A DNA stretch of 64,000 bases from Gaertneriomyces semiglobifer. Its lineage: Eukaryota > Chytridiomycota > Chytridiomycetes > Spizellomycetales > Spizellomycetaceae. Positions within the stretch are counted from its first letter, which is position 1. Every line of letters begins with the position of its first letter. The translations under genes and the position numbers were made by a program. Shown one piece after another: positions 54,601 through 63,891 of the stretch. Location of the stretch: positions 1 through 64,000 of the forward strand of contig JAHLKF010000001.1 of assembly GCA_025558075.1 (NCBI GenBank). The letters are read 5' to 3'. Below the pieces are notes generated by a model. That model was given only the letters and a program-made list of their open reading frames with translations, did no database searches and was not told the DNA's origin.

Positions 54601-55803
54601 ACCCGTGAACAGTTGCGCCGCACTTGTTGCCGCATTGAGTAAGGAAAGTCCCTGAGTGAGCTCCACCGCGCCTTTGTAAACATTCGAAAGGTCGCGGGCA
54701 ACACGGGGATTAACAAGCTTGAGTATGGAGACTAGACCATGCACCGTTTCTTCAGATTGCTGAAGGCGATCATTCGCCGCATTCAACACCTCAGTGTAGG
54801 TGATGAGGTCCTGTGATGAAGTGACTGTTGCAGGCAAAGACTGAGTCAACGCGACAGACGTGGTGGCAATATCTTCAATGGATTTCCCAGCTTTCAGGTC
54901 AATGCTGCCGAAAGCGGCCTTGACGTCGGGATCCTCTGTAATTAAAGTCTGCAGTTGTTTTTTTACGTCTGCCATATAGTTCCAAGTATTGCTCGTTAGG
55001 CGGTCCATTTCACCAATGTCGGGCAGGGCAGTGGGGGGCGTTTGCCGTCCCCACGCATCGAGGAGGGTCAAATCGCCCTCGAGCTTCGAAACCCGTTCGT
55101 GCAATATATTGATAGCAGCAAACATATAACGGTCCCTTTGGTCATTCGTCAGATAGCCCCATGTCTTCGCTCCTGCCATCAGAAACTCGTCCATAATATA
55201 CCGACGAAACCGCGGCGATTCGCTCATAATTTCCTCGTTCGTGAACGCGTTTCTCGAAAAGGCAGTAAGGACCTCAAGTTGAAGACTGATAGTTTGGTAT
55301 TGCCTTTCCTGGTAATAATCTTTGGTGAAATATGCTTTGGGATCGAAGAAAGTCTTCATCAATTTTCCGTAAATGCCTGAAGCGCCAGCAACTTCTCCAT
55401 AAGCAAACGACGCAACATTGGTGAAGAACTTTTCGGCGCTCACGAGAAATTCCCGGTGCGAGATTTCCGATAGGTCAACCTTAATTTCCGAACCATAGGG
55501 AAAGAACCGTCGCAATTTTTCGGCATCGTCAAAGGAAATCCGGCCGTTGCGAGCATCGAGTTCAAAGTTGTCGAAGAAGACCTGACTAGCATGGGCAGTA
55601 ATTGTTTTCCTATTTTGACAGAGCTCGATATCTGCTGCAAAAGTGCAGGGATCTTGCAAATTCCAGTCCGAAATCGGACGCTGTCGGCGGGCTACAGCTG
55701 TTGTTGCTACGTCGTTCTCGACCGGAGCGGCCCTGGTAGAGACAAGGAGCAGGACCAGTCCCAAGATTTTATAGCGGTAGATTGACCGCATCATTGCCGT
55801 CAT
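51685..55803 (-). CDS. Very large intronless secreted protein, Cys-rich C-terminus, family unknown
   Basis: One exon of 1372 residues, striking among intron-rich neighbours. A signal peptide covers residues 1-25 (KILGLVLLLVSTRAAP), followed by a VARRQRP dibasic site that a Kex2-type protease could cut. Residues ~40-1140 are mainly helical by composition. A stretch near 388-420 (LLNAATSAAQLFTGIGTVGA) is hydrophobic and Gly/Ala-rich, and amphipathic coiled-coil helices follow it (QISQQIQRLEDIVVARFDNV). That layout is seen in membrane-inserting helical proteins and also in large scaffold proteins; I do not assign one. Residues ~1149-1372 hold at least 16 cysteines in sushi/EGF-like spacing. A TATATATA lies 66 bp upstream. 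Likely secreted or cell-wall exposed, possibly used in host, substrate or competitor interaction (inference). Confidence 0.85.
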   Translation of the reverse strand: MTAMMRSIYRYKILGLVLLLVSTRAAPVENDVATTAVARRQRPISDWNLQDPCTFAADIELCQNRKTITAHASQVFFDNFELDARNGRISFDDAEKLRRFFPYGSEIKVDLSEISHREFLVSAEKFFTNVASFAYGEVAGASGIYGKLMKTFFDPKAYFTKDYYQERQYQTISLQLEVLTAFSRNAFTNEEIMSESPRFRRYIMDEFLMAGAKTWGYLTNDQRDRYMFAAINILHERVSKLEGDLTLLDAWGRQTPPTALPDIGEMDRLTSNTWNYMADVKKQLQTLITEDPDVKAAFGSIDLKAGKSIEDIATTSVALTQSLPATVTSSQDLITYTEVLNAANDRLQQSEETVHGLVSILKLVNPRVARDLSNVYKGAVELTQGLSLLNAATSAAQLFTGIGTVGAALQLFSAVGGSLEDPSAAMGKAIMKALGQISQQIQRLEDIVVARFDNVDLRLSAIQNQLDVVTSIVIQGFSKTIERVEDLRRITAEIGVAQAEQSKRVTQMLQELIIQPYLSIRNNILKTTWKSPRTDILQLLRDLDDEFSITFFGSNAKHDAVLRGLMIGEGFDSPLRAASADDPTRFGDNFVRSLTDFTFGKGFSSDTPIALPATVSNPGAWADACRLFAFLVLKQNMFEETAKQNSFTWIDVFAEERTRIQTWLRHGLDIMKVQLHIQTNQKLFDYLIAEYERTEADIRTKYASLMWQKLVSDVDQNENKFSAHFNVLMPVSFQVIGQASTRQDVIDAWKAYRSAFKALWMGQSDPVALRLQEFPLVLPEGDVDSARIFPVGTAFPVLRWPGHEATGTDDRTMVERERTHVGIEFKIAELLGLGLIEKRYKVNGRGRPGEWSGLELTYNAYFVKMDDANSKRLIASFVYQYICPSASPNPNGANTFEFLASLNGPAPYRMNYASSGRRFTCQVVRRFVSETRSSDIGSIIDEITATFKGQIAPLLSGYAHSNMAIADEYKRFQDASNRLHLFATYAFPRSMTTGNNLALGLINPLLAPYRAFSHTQEYSRLSYVFQLHNALIDWTTFKWTNFYGEDKFRAMFMSRLQSAQLWNSPWWINWKASLNHAIARSSAHIKATYDVVRAVPKANTGNNEIAQDLEFMSRITNSPVELDSRLIVPLRFLSAGLKVIEARSRARTCNETTAQPDQTIPDAAVDVIPNGYRVDSCLNRKHVSTSLNCDYGYSPSTTGECLPTTCRGMDSGIYQVGQMFNALNTAKYICGADGNMNIFEKPCANGNPVDPLTCQPFTCGRQHPDATVWNEVIPNGQRTWSCTAGNSVIQAVTCSPGWMHSNGRCAEKVSCGNNRYWNDSWSERIMRGSCVIEVHTATCTIAGTVDRKLRCSYNQCSKERPCDQGGGGSDMR

Positions 55804-56214
55804 TCCCGTTGGTCGGGGCTATTTTGCCTGCAGAGGGCAGCGTGCAGCTTGCCCAGTAGACAGAGGCGGTATATATAGCGCGACGGTCCCATCTCTACTC
55901 CGTGTCTGACAGTGATAGTGCAATTGGAGGCTGGCGAGGCACATCGGAGCGAATGCCTGCTTGACCCATCTCCGCCGAAAAGGTTTTGCGTTCGCAGATA
56001 CACCATCCCATGATCACAAAGAAAAAGATGGCCTCCGCAGCCTCCGCCAGCATTTCGGAAGCACGGCTACAGACGAGAAGAATTTGGAGAGGTCGTTGGT
56101 TCCACGCGTAAAAACCCCGTCGGACTCGGCACGTTGTGTTGTCGATAACATGCGCTTGTATTTGTCTATCGACTACAGAACATGCACTAACATTCGTATA
56201 TCAATATACAGAAC
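55804..56214. other. Upstream region of the large secreted protein
   Basis: 411 bases. It carries the TATATATA at 55870-55877 near its left end. No further gene was seen. Confidence 0.55.
55870..55877 (-). promoter_or_regulatory. TATA box of the large secreted protein gene
   Basis: TATATATA, 67-74 bp upstream of the ATG at 55803. A strong TATA box suggests regulated expression. Confidence 0.5.
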
Positions 56215-57052
56215 CTAACGCTCTGCTGGCTTCCAGAGCTCGTGCATCAAACTTTTGCACACTTCTTCACCCACATCAGCCATGCCTTCCGCCAACATGC
56301 GTAATACAACAGGTGGAACGTTGTCAAAATGAGCACCAACTGTGCTAGCGATTTCTGTTGGCCGGCGCATTGCAACCGCCTGTGATCTTGGCACAACGGG
56401 TTGGGGCTGGGCAGGTGCAGCTGGTTGTCCGATCCAGGGCCCAGTCTGGAAAAAGGCACTGTGCTTTCCAAAGCTTGTGCCTGGCCTAGTATTTTTGCTG
56501 CACCACTCAGCAGCAACAACATGGCTGGACCAGTGCCATGTGATCCTATATTGGGTAGGTTTAGATTGAGTTGGAACTCGGCATGACCGAGCATACAAAG
56601 TCCTGACTAACCTTGGCGGCCTGTTCTGGCGACTCTGCACGCTGTATGCCACCACGTCGCCGCCCAAGGCGTGGGCCGTAGCTATTAGCCTGAATGTTGC
56701 ATAGATGAGAAAATGTCATCTGGATCGTAGAAAATGGACGCCAGAAGTACCTTGCGGCCACCACAACAGGAGCCGGATGGTTTCGCCAATCCACGGCCGG
56801 CATATTTGCCCGTAGGATTTTGGTGATCGCTGCGCTCATGCGATCAGGGTCGAGAACGCACAGTGTTTCGTGCGAACAGTCGCATCCTTTCCGCACTTCG
56901 TATTCGCCGGGGTTGGCCAAGATGTCGGCCGTGACCACATTCCACATGGGATCACTCTCCCCTGGAAGCTCTTCGTAAGGCCTCAACTCCCTGGCCAAAA
57001 CATACTCTACGCTTCTGCCCGCGCGCTGTTCACAGTCAATGGCGTTGCTCAT
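56215..57052 (-). CDS. Hypothetical protein, exon structure uncertain
   Basis: A frame from an ATG at 57052 runs 163 codons and looks protein-like: LARELRPYEELPGESDPMWN, RKGCDCSHETLCVLDPDRMS, VVVAARYFWRPFSTIQMTF. A second frame, 56215 to about 56667, has a Pro/Gln-rich stretch and a helical end (VVLRMLAEGMADVGEEVCKS). They can be joined by a donor at 56611 and an acceptor at 56506, which keeps phase but makes a 106-nt intron, longer than others here. I do not recognise any domain. The first part could also be the whole protein. Confidence 0.35.
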
Positions 57053-57337
57053 GGTTGAAGATTGATAACTATAATATGTATGATATCCTTGAAATTGATG
57101 TGGAGTCGACTAGCTGTTGGTGGATAGGATGAATCTGGAGTGCTTTGGAAGTGAGTACTCTTTTTATATTCACGTCGAACGGTATATATGCACGGGCAAC
57201 ACTTTTTCCTAGATTCGCCTGAGACGCGGTCAACTCTGTATCCGTCGTCGACATTCAATTATTCGGGTTTCAAAGTCCGTACGAAGTATCCATGCGGCCA
57301 ATTGGTGCCGCAGGGGTCTATTGGTAGATGCATGGCT

Positions 57338-57796
57338 GCCGTCGCCTGCGAAACGAGGCCGTACGGCAGGCCGGTATGCGGGATCGGCGTCTTACAGAAT
57401 GGTGGTTTGACTTTGAAAGGAAGGTGGATTTGCCACCTTGAGAATGTGAATGCTTCGAACGGGCAAGTACCCGATCTTCAATTCATAGCGGCCGTCGCCT
57501 GCGAAAGAAGGCCGTACGGCAGGCCGGTATGCTGGATCGGCGTCTTACAGAATGGTGGTTTGACTTTGAAAGGAAGGTGGATTTGCCACCTTGAGAATGT
57601 GAATACTTCGAACGGGCAAGTACCCGATCTTCAATTCATAGCGGCCGTCGCCTGCGAAACAAGGCCGTACGGCAGGCCGGTATGCTGGATCGGCGTCTTA
57701 CAGAATGATGGTTTGACTTTGAAAGGAAGGTGGATTTGCCACCTTGAGAATGCGAATGTTTCGAACGGGCAAGTACCCGCTCTTCAATTCATCACC
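57338..57796. repeat. Tandem array of three 153-bp units
   Basis: Units start at 57338, 57491 and 57644, exactly 153 bp apart, and are nearly identical (a few substitutions, no indels). Since 153 is a multiple of three, a plus-strand frame (about 57188-58315) reads through as three 51-residue repeats, but no domain is recognisable. Each unit contains a perfect palindrome GCCGTACGGC and a short hairpin AAGGTGG-ATTTG-CCACCTT. The plus frame has no clear promoter and I do not call it a gene. Confidence 0.9.
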
Positions 57797-57869
57797 CAGC
57801 GTCCGATGCAGGCTGGACGGGTCGTCATGACATGGATCTGGATCTGGACGCTGAGTGATGAATTGAAGA
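57781..57869. repeat. Inverted repeat at the end of the 153-bp array
   Basis: Arms 57781-57804 and 57846-57869 are 24 bp each, reverse complements with one mismatch, separated by 41 bp. The left arm is the tail of the last 153-bp unit. The sequence could fold into a stem or mark the edge of a rearranged element. Confidence 0.85.
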
Positions 57870-57880
57870 TACCCGCATCT

Positions 57881-58228
57881 TCATCGGACAGTCCTTTTTG
57901 TCCCACAGCACATTTTTTTTTGCCGAACTTGCGTGTGCAGCTCGAGATCAAGGGTGTGATCATCTTCAACTGCCGGCTCCATATGCGTAGGTGCATCACT
58001 ACTACTAGTACTAGCGGGTTGCTCATTGTCTTGTTCCACAGATGGTTGATCTTGAATGCCGTGCATGGCAATGCACTCGACATCAGCAAAAATGAGCTGG
58101 GCGATATCCGCTATGTATATGTTCAAAGAGGCAAGTGCGCGTGCGGCCGAGGAGGCAAAACGAACAAATATCAGCGGTATTCGAAAATGCCTGGCAGCAT
58201 CCATATTCATAACGGAATGTCCGTGCAC
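57881..58228 (-). CDS. Possible hypothetical protein
   Basis: A 115-residue frame with a mildly hydrophobic middle (ASLNIYIADIAQLIFADVEC) and an acidic Ser-rich segment (PSVEQDNEQPASTSSSDAPT). Composition is protein-like but no family is visible and its stop lies beside the inverted repeat. It may be a fragment or chance. Confidence 0.2.
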   Translation of the reverse strand: MHGHSVMNMDAARHFRIPLIFVRFASSAARALASLNIYIADIAQLIFADVECIAMHGIQDQPSVEQDNEQPASTSSSDAPTHMEPAVEDDHTLDLELHTQVRQKKMCCGTKRTVR

Positions 58229-58321
58229 ACACGCGTGGGAAACTACGGGTTATGCATGCCATACGCATATATATACACGTGTGGGTGGCAGAATCACTGT
58301 GCCATAGTTATTTAACTGGTG

Positions 58322-58327
58322 TTAGGG
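58322..58327 (+). promoter_or_regulatory. TTAGGG element in accessory region
   Basis: TTAGGG within GGTGTTAGGGTAGTTACC. No clear downstream gene, so significance is doubtful. Confidence 0.15.
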
Positions 58328-58503
58328 TAGTTACCATTGTGTGATTGGGGAATATAAAAGCTGCGTGTCCACCCTCACCGCGTCCCACATCCTCTCATGC
58401 TCAGCATCCTGATCCTCCCCACTACTTGCGCCAGTACTTGCAGTGCTTGGCCTCCTGGTCTTTCAACTATAACTAAGGTGGGTGCAGCATTGCTTTGTTG
58501 CAG

Positions 58504-59175
58504 TTAGGTGCGTTCGTTTTGCCCATGAACTGCTGGGGCTGGTGCTGGTAGTCCCGACTGAGCTCGGTGGGTTCTTCGGTACGCCGTAAAGGACTTTTCG
58601 CGTAGCGATGGGGGCTGCTTGTATTGGTATCTCTCGGGGGATTGGGAACTGTTTGTCATTCTGCTGGGGCTGGTGCTGGTAGTCCCGACTGAGCTCGGTG
58701 GGTTCTTCGGTACGCCGTAAAGGACTTTTCGCGTAGCGATGGGGGCTGCTTGCATTGGTATCTCTCGGGAATGGCAAATGGGCCAACTGTCTTTGTGCCT
58801 GCTGGGGCTGGTGCTGGTAGTCCCAACTGAGCTCGGTGGGTTCTTCGGTCCGCCGTAAAGGACTTCTCGCGTAGCGATGGGGGCTGCTTGTATTGGTATC
58901 TCGGGGGACGGAGATGGCGGAAAAACTGCCTGCTGGGGCTGGTGCTTGTTGTCTCGACTGAACTCGGTGGGTCTTTCGGTACGCCGTAAAGGACTTTTCG
59001 CGTAGCGATGGGGGCTGCTTGTATTGGTATCTCTCGGGGCAGTTTTCTCGGATTCATTGTTTCCGCTGCCATGTGCTGACACCCACTTCCTTTTCCTACT
59101 TCTCACAGATATTGCACTCCGAACGCGGACATTCCTTTGCACCGCTTGATCTAGATTGAGCTCTATGTATCGCAT
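58504..59175 (-). CDS. Possible repeat-encoded protein over the 131/138-bp array
   Basis: A minus-strand frame of 223 codons begins at an ATG (58,504-59,175) with a basic, non-repetitive start (RVRSAISVRSRKRKWVSAHG) and then runs through all four repeat units. Because unit lengths are not all multiples of three, the units are read in three different frames yet none contains a stop. No domain is visible. It could be a genuine low-complexity protein or an accident of a stop-poor repeat. Confidence 0.25.
   Translation of the reverse strand: MRYIELNLDQAVQRNVRVRSAISVRSRKRKWVSAHGSGNNESEKTAPRDTNTSSPHRYAKSPLRRTERPTEFSRDNKHQPQQAVFPPSPSPEIPIQAAPIATREVLYGGPKNPPSSVGTTSTSPSRHKDSWPICHSREIPMQAAPIATRKVLYGVPKNPPSSVGTTSTSPSRMTNSSQSPERYQYKQPPSLREKSFTAYRRTHRAQSGLPAPAPAVHGQNERT
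58530..59042. repeat. Tandem array of four ~110-bp units at 131/138-bp spacing
   Basis: Units begin CTGCTGGGGCTGGTGCT at 58530, 58661, 58799 and 58930, so spacings are 131, 138 and 131 bp. Each has a conserved core of about 110 bp ending TATTGGTATCTC, followed by a variable spacer of about 20-28 bp. Core copies differ by only a few substitutions, so the array is recent or homogenised. Confidence 0.9.
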
Positions 59176-61910
59176 TTACATGAATTCGCATATCAATACA
59201 TCTGCGTAACTGGATCCCGTCTGCTCACTTATTCTATGAAGTTAGTGTGGTCCGTTGGTTCCTGCGCATCTTCGTGGCGTCAAACCGACCCTCCGGGTTA
59301 CATATTGCCTGAGGGAAGCGATAGCTTGTATTATCAAGTTTAAGACTGTGGATTCGCGTATTCCTACGGCGGATATGTGCGTCTGCATTAACAATCAGAC
59401 TCCGCATTTGCCTGCCCTCCAAATACCGATGCGCCCTCTTCTAGATCTAATGGAACCCGCTCAAAACTCAGGAGCCACATCTGCAGCAGTAGCAACAAAC
59501 GCCGATGTTTGCTTTTTTAAGCTCGACACTTGAGACGCTCGAGCACCGGCAATGCGCTTTTTACGCTTGGATGTTTCACTCTTTCCAGAGGAAAAGGGCA
59601 GTAGTGGGTGTGACTGAGGGCATAAAGTGTACCTACCATCAGTGTCAAGGGTTCGCTACAAAATATCTCGGTTAGTTGTACTTCGACCGTTAATCCTTAA
59701 GAGCTAGGGCGAGGTAATGATCTTGTCATACTATAGGATGAGAGAAACACGCTGGCAGAAACATTTCTAAAGATGGCTGCGGTTGGGGTGTATTTGACGT
59801 ATCGGTAGGCCTCAGCACGGCAGCTTATCCTCTTGATTCGTTGTTTTAGGGGCGGCGATGCTGTATATAGAGGCTACGATATCGAAGACGATGAGCGCCA
59901 GCAGCAGCAGACCATCTCACGACGCATGCCCGGGTTTAACTGCCTTGTTAATCTGGCTGGACATGACAAAGAGGAGTATGAAAGCAGCGACGGCGGTCCA
60001 CTTCCATCCACCCAACAGCCTTCTGGTTGAACCGTCGGCTGTTGAAGGAAGGCACGCAGAGTGCTAGTGGCAACAATACAAACGCCTTGAGGATACCCCA
60101 GAGAAGAGGCATACATACGTCCGCCGTGGCCGTAGCGTATCATCGCTCTCGGTCAGCGCGTTTCGTCTGCATCAGCATGCTAGCAGTGCGTCTGGATTTA
60201 TCAAACGAAGCTGCGAAAAAGAACATAACGCCCGAGAAGAAAAGGCAGTTATTGGATTAACAGGTGCGACACATTGGGGATTTCTTCCCCTGGAGCTTCC
60301 TCACGTGGATGGCAATCCTGTCCGTATGCACCACGGCGTGCTCTGGTCACCGTGTACTCATCGGGATGTTCGAGGATATCCAGCCACTATACTGGTCCAC
60401 ACTGGAGGGCACGCATGCATGTAGGAGTGACAACCTGAAGAACATCCACGCCGCCGCAAGATCGGCCTCCACGGGTAGAGGCTGCAGTATTATATAAGGT
60501 TCCTGGATCCACAAACCAGCTGCTTTCTGCCGTTCTCGCCACTCCCTGCGTCCTGCCGGAACATGATGATCTGCCAATCAGGGAGAATGAATGGGAAGAA
60601 TGGGATGACCGACTATGCGCTTGCATTTCCGTTCAGTTGCAGCCGTCCAGATGGACTGTTTTGGAAGATTGCCCGGCCGGGGTTGTTGAACTGTTGGGAA
60701 ACGTCGGTCTCAACTTGTCGTAATGAAAAGACGGCCTATATTGACTATGTCATCCCATGGCTGTCGCCTCTCCAGTTAAACGGGCAGGTGGAATGGAAGT
60801 AGTGCGAATGCAGATACTGGGCCAGGTCAACATACCAACCATTAATACAGCATCCATTATACGGAACGAGCGCCTACCATCAACCATACCCGTCGCCAGA
60901 AGGAGGAATGGACGGAATACCTGCAGCAACGGTCCGCCGACTGGTCTGGAAGCTGTGCTACGTTCGAAATCTGCTGCAAGCGAGAGGTTGTATTCAGGTT
61001 CCGGAGAATGCAGAGGAGACGTCAGTCCCGGTCGCTCCTGTCAGAACATACGCTGGGACAGGACGTCCAGAAGAAGATAAACCAGTGCAAGGCAAACGCG
61101 CTAGTACGAAAGTTACGTGACGAGTACGCCGTGTGAGTTGGCAGTGTGCAATGCCGTCTATGTCGTACATACCTGACCGACATATCCAATACTCGTAGCA
61201 TCAAGGAATCAACTATCTTCCAAGTTATGAGCCAAGTTGGATAGAGCAGCAAGCGGACGCGCTTTTCATCTCGACGCAGTAGTTGGATTTTACAAGATGC
61301 ACTTCCGGTCGCATGTACGCTCTGTTCCGACCGACCGCTTCCACCAGCAGCGGCCAGTATTCTGCCAGGCAAATGCTGCTTGGAATGCTAGGAAGCGCAG
61401 CGTCCACCATAGTGCTGGCCAAGTACTTTTGGTAAACCGTATTTTTCAATACGAATAGCCAGCGCGTAAGCCGTATTGTTGAATATCTTGGAGAATCATG
61501 AGCGACCGGTATGAAATACGAATACATCGTGATCAGCCATATTTCATACCGGTCGTTGATGATTCTCACTGTCGTCTATCTTGCGAAGATTTGGGATCCA
61601 CCGCATTTTCAGTAAAGGCCGCAACGTCCATGTTTGTTCTTGATCCCACCCATGATGATACGACACGAATTTCTAGTCTTACACTGTAATCCTCCTACGC
61701 CTATAACTTAACGGGCTTTGGGAATCTTGGATACTCAACCGTTCACCCCCCAAAAAAAATAGAAAGTTTAGGAAAACATTATGAGTCGAGCGGAGCATTT
61801 GTCAGACGTTCTGCGCGTCGATCCAGCGCTTCTTGGTTCGACGTATGCTATAAATTATAACAGCGAGGCCTCGTTTGTCTGCCCGTTGAGAGACGAGGGA
61901 GGCCAAAAAC
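59176..61910. other. Region with no confident gene (2.7 kb)
   Basis: Short frames only. The best coding-like pieces are plus-strand: about 60515-60720 (acidic EHDDLPIRENEWEEWDDRL) and about 60811-61121 (Tyr/Pro/Gln-rich STYQPLIQHPLYGTSAYHQP, then DGIPAATVRRLVWKLCYVRN). They lie in different frames and could be exons of one gene or decayed remains. A hairpin is at 61491-61567. I could not build a consistent model and recognise no transposase, polymerase or other mobile-element domain. Confidence 0.5.
61491..61567. repeat. Imperfect palindrome / long hairpin
   Basis: Arms 61491-61518 and 61540-61567 are 28 bp each and pair at 26 of 28 positions, with a 21-bp loop. The perfect inner part is CGACCGGTATGAAATA and its complement. 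It stands about 340 bp upstream of the HGSNAT-like gene. Confidence 0.9.
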
Positions 61911-63694
61911 ATGTTGCGGGAAGAAAACGATCCGGATGAGAGCCTGCGCTCAGCGGTTTCTCAAACAGAAGAGGGCCTGTTCGGTTCCGCCCCGACCGAA
62001 GGGACTCCTCTGCTTGCCGGAACCATTACACAACCCAATGGTAACGTCCCGGAACTAAAGCCGCCTAGGCTGCTTTACTTGGACCACATTCGCGGCCTTC
62101 TTATGGTGTTGCAGTCTATTGATCGTAAGCCTTATCTCGTCGTCTTGCGCATTGCATAATCAATTCTAAAGATTCTGCGTCTTGCCAGACTCTCGCATGT
62201 TCTTGTCGCGAATGGTTGTCAAGCACGAAGAGTGGTGGTCTATGCCAGACTTTGAAGGTTCTCTTTATCATTGGTTTGTTCGCTTCCTCAGCGCAGTATG
62301 TGCTCCAGGTAACTTCAGAGTCCGTTCTGGTCAAACAAACGCATCGCGATGATTGACTTTGCTTATTTTGTGATGCAGGGTTCATGGCGACAATGGGTAT
62401 GAGTATTGTACTGTTTACCATGAGCCGACACAGAATTGGGTGGAGTTGGCCAACGATCCTCAAGCACTTCTTTATACGGGGCGCTGTTCTGGTGGCATTC
62501 AATTTCGTCACCGTTGGCAGTGAGTACCACAAATCCGTTCCACTTGTGAGGCTGCCTTATGATATTAATCCTTCTAATCAGGCATCAGGCTGATTACCAC
62601 TGTACTGTTTGCGCTGGGTGTTGATATCTTCCTCGGAGCGTGCATTGTCAGCCTCGAGGTGTTAACATCCGAACGAGTCGCGTCAAAGCTCTCTCAAACA
62701 AGATCTCCGACCGAGGCGCTGCGCCAAGCCGTTGGCTTTTCTATCGGCTGCTACTGTCTCGCAGTCGCTGTCATCACCGTTCTTCCCAGCTGGTATACGC
62801 CTTCCCCTGAGCATGCGAACGATCACTGGAATTGGTTGTACCGATTATTGTTCTTACCGCAGATGTTTCAACCGGCAGAAACTGGATGGCTATACAGCAT
62901 GTATCCACCGATTCCATGGTTGGGAATGGTACTGTGGGGTGTGGCGCTGCAACGTGCGATAACTGTCTATCAACTCAAAACTAGGACTGTCGGGATTCTA
63001 CATGCGGTAGGTCCAATTTATGCGCTTTTCGAACTTTCTCACAGGATTGTGTGCTTACTGATGTCATTGAAAGGCTCTTGCGGTAGCGATGTGGCTCATC
63101 TTCATCCCCGTGCGCCTCAACCTTGGTTTCGGAAATATCAACCCTGGTCAACTTCATCCTTCTCCGCGAGAGTCGATCATTAATTTCTTTAACCTGACCA
63201 AGTACGTAGTATTTGAACCTCCTGCACATCGCCTTGCATTTGTTAACATTGCCAGCAGATATCCCCCGTCTGTCGCGTACACAACGTGTATGCTTGGGTT
63301 GGTTCATGCCTACTGTGCCTTATTTATCCTTCTTGAGCTGAAGCTGAAGGAGACTATCTGGGCGTCTCCGCGCAACCCATTGACCGTATTTGGGCGATCT
63401 GCATTCTTTTTCTGTGAGTACGGCTTGCGTCTTCGTATTCCATTGAAAGTATGTTGACGGTTGCTGTTGTTAGATGTCCTACACTTCTATGTCTTTGCCC
63501 TCTTTAGAAAAGTGCTCTACTGGGTTGGAGCTGTTCGCGGAAGTTCCGCATGGGAAGATCAAAGTGGTAATTTGCCCGACGGTTGGTATTGGGTGTGCTG
63601 GTTGATCGGTCTGGCTATTCTATACGCTGCTTGTGCCCGATACTACAAATTCAAGTCGGGCACCTCACCGGAATCAATATTTAGATTCTTCTAA
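61911..63694 (+). CDS. HGSNAT-like multi-pass membrane acyltransferase (DUF1624/DUF5009 type)
   Basis: Seven exons, 61911-62124, 62189-62308, 62379-62519, 62582-63006, 63074-63201, 63259-63413 and 63474-63694, give 467 residues with every phase closing. After a ~55-residue cytosolic start, YLDHIRGLLMVLQSIDHSRM is the first conserved block, with the catalytic-type His/Arg region. Hydrophobic helices follow (VRFLSAVCAPGFMATMGMSI, HFFIRGAVLVAFNFVTVG, ITTVLFALGVDIFLGACIV, IPWLGMVLWGVALQRAI), then YPPSVAYTTCMLGLVHAYCA and LTVFGRSAFFFYVLHFYVFA, for about ten TM segments. Human HGSNAT moves acetyl groups from cytosolic acetyl-CoA to lumenal glucosamine. Whether the fungal protein acts on a glycan or lipid is unknown. 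The topology and the GR.AFFFYVLH end block make the family call likely. Confidence 0.82.
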
Positions 63695-63891
63695 GGTACA
63701 TAGAGACATTAGCCATAGACAACATGCTGATGACATTCACATGCGACTCATTCGAGTCTATTGGGAAATGCATTGTAGACATCCGAGTCCAGTAGGGAGG
63801 TGATGTATGTTAAATAAAATGCCATATTATACATAGCCTTGGGTACTGAGCTCATTGGCTAGATAACGGGGGATAAACTCCAGACAGCTAA

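Noticed and set aside
57188..58315. 375-residue plus-strand protein through the 153-bp array
   Set aside because: The frame is open, but composition outside the repeats is not protein-like and there is no promoter or domain; kept as a repeat only.
59176..61910. Transposable element remains
   Set aside because: No transposase, reverse transcriptase, integrase or long terminal repeat could be recognised; the hairpin alone is insufficient.
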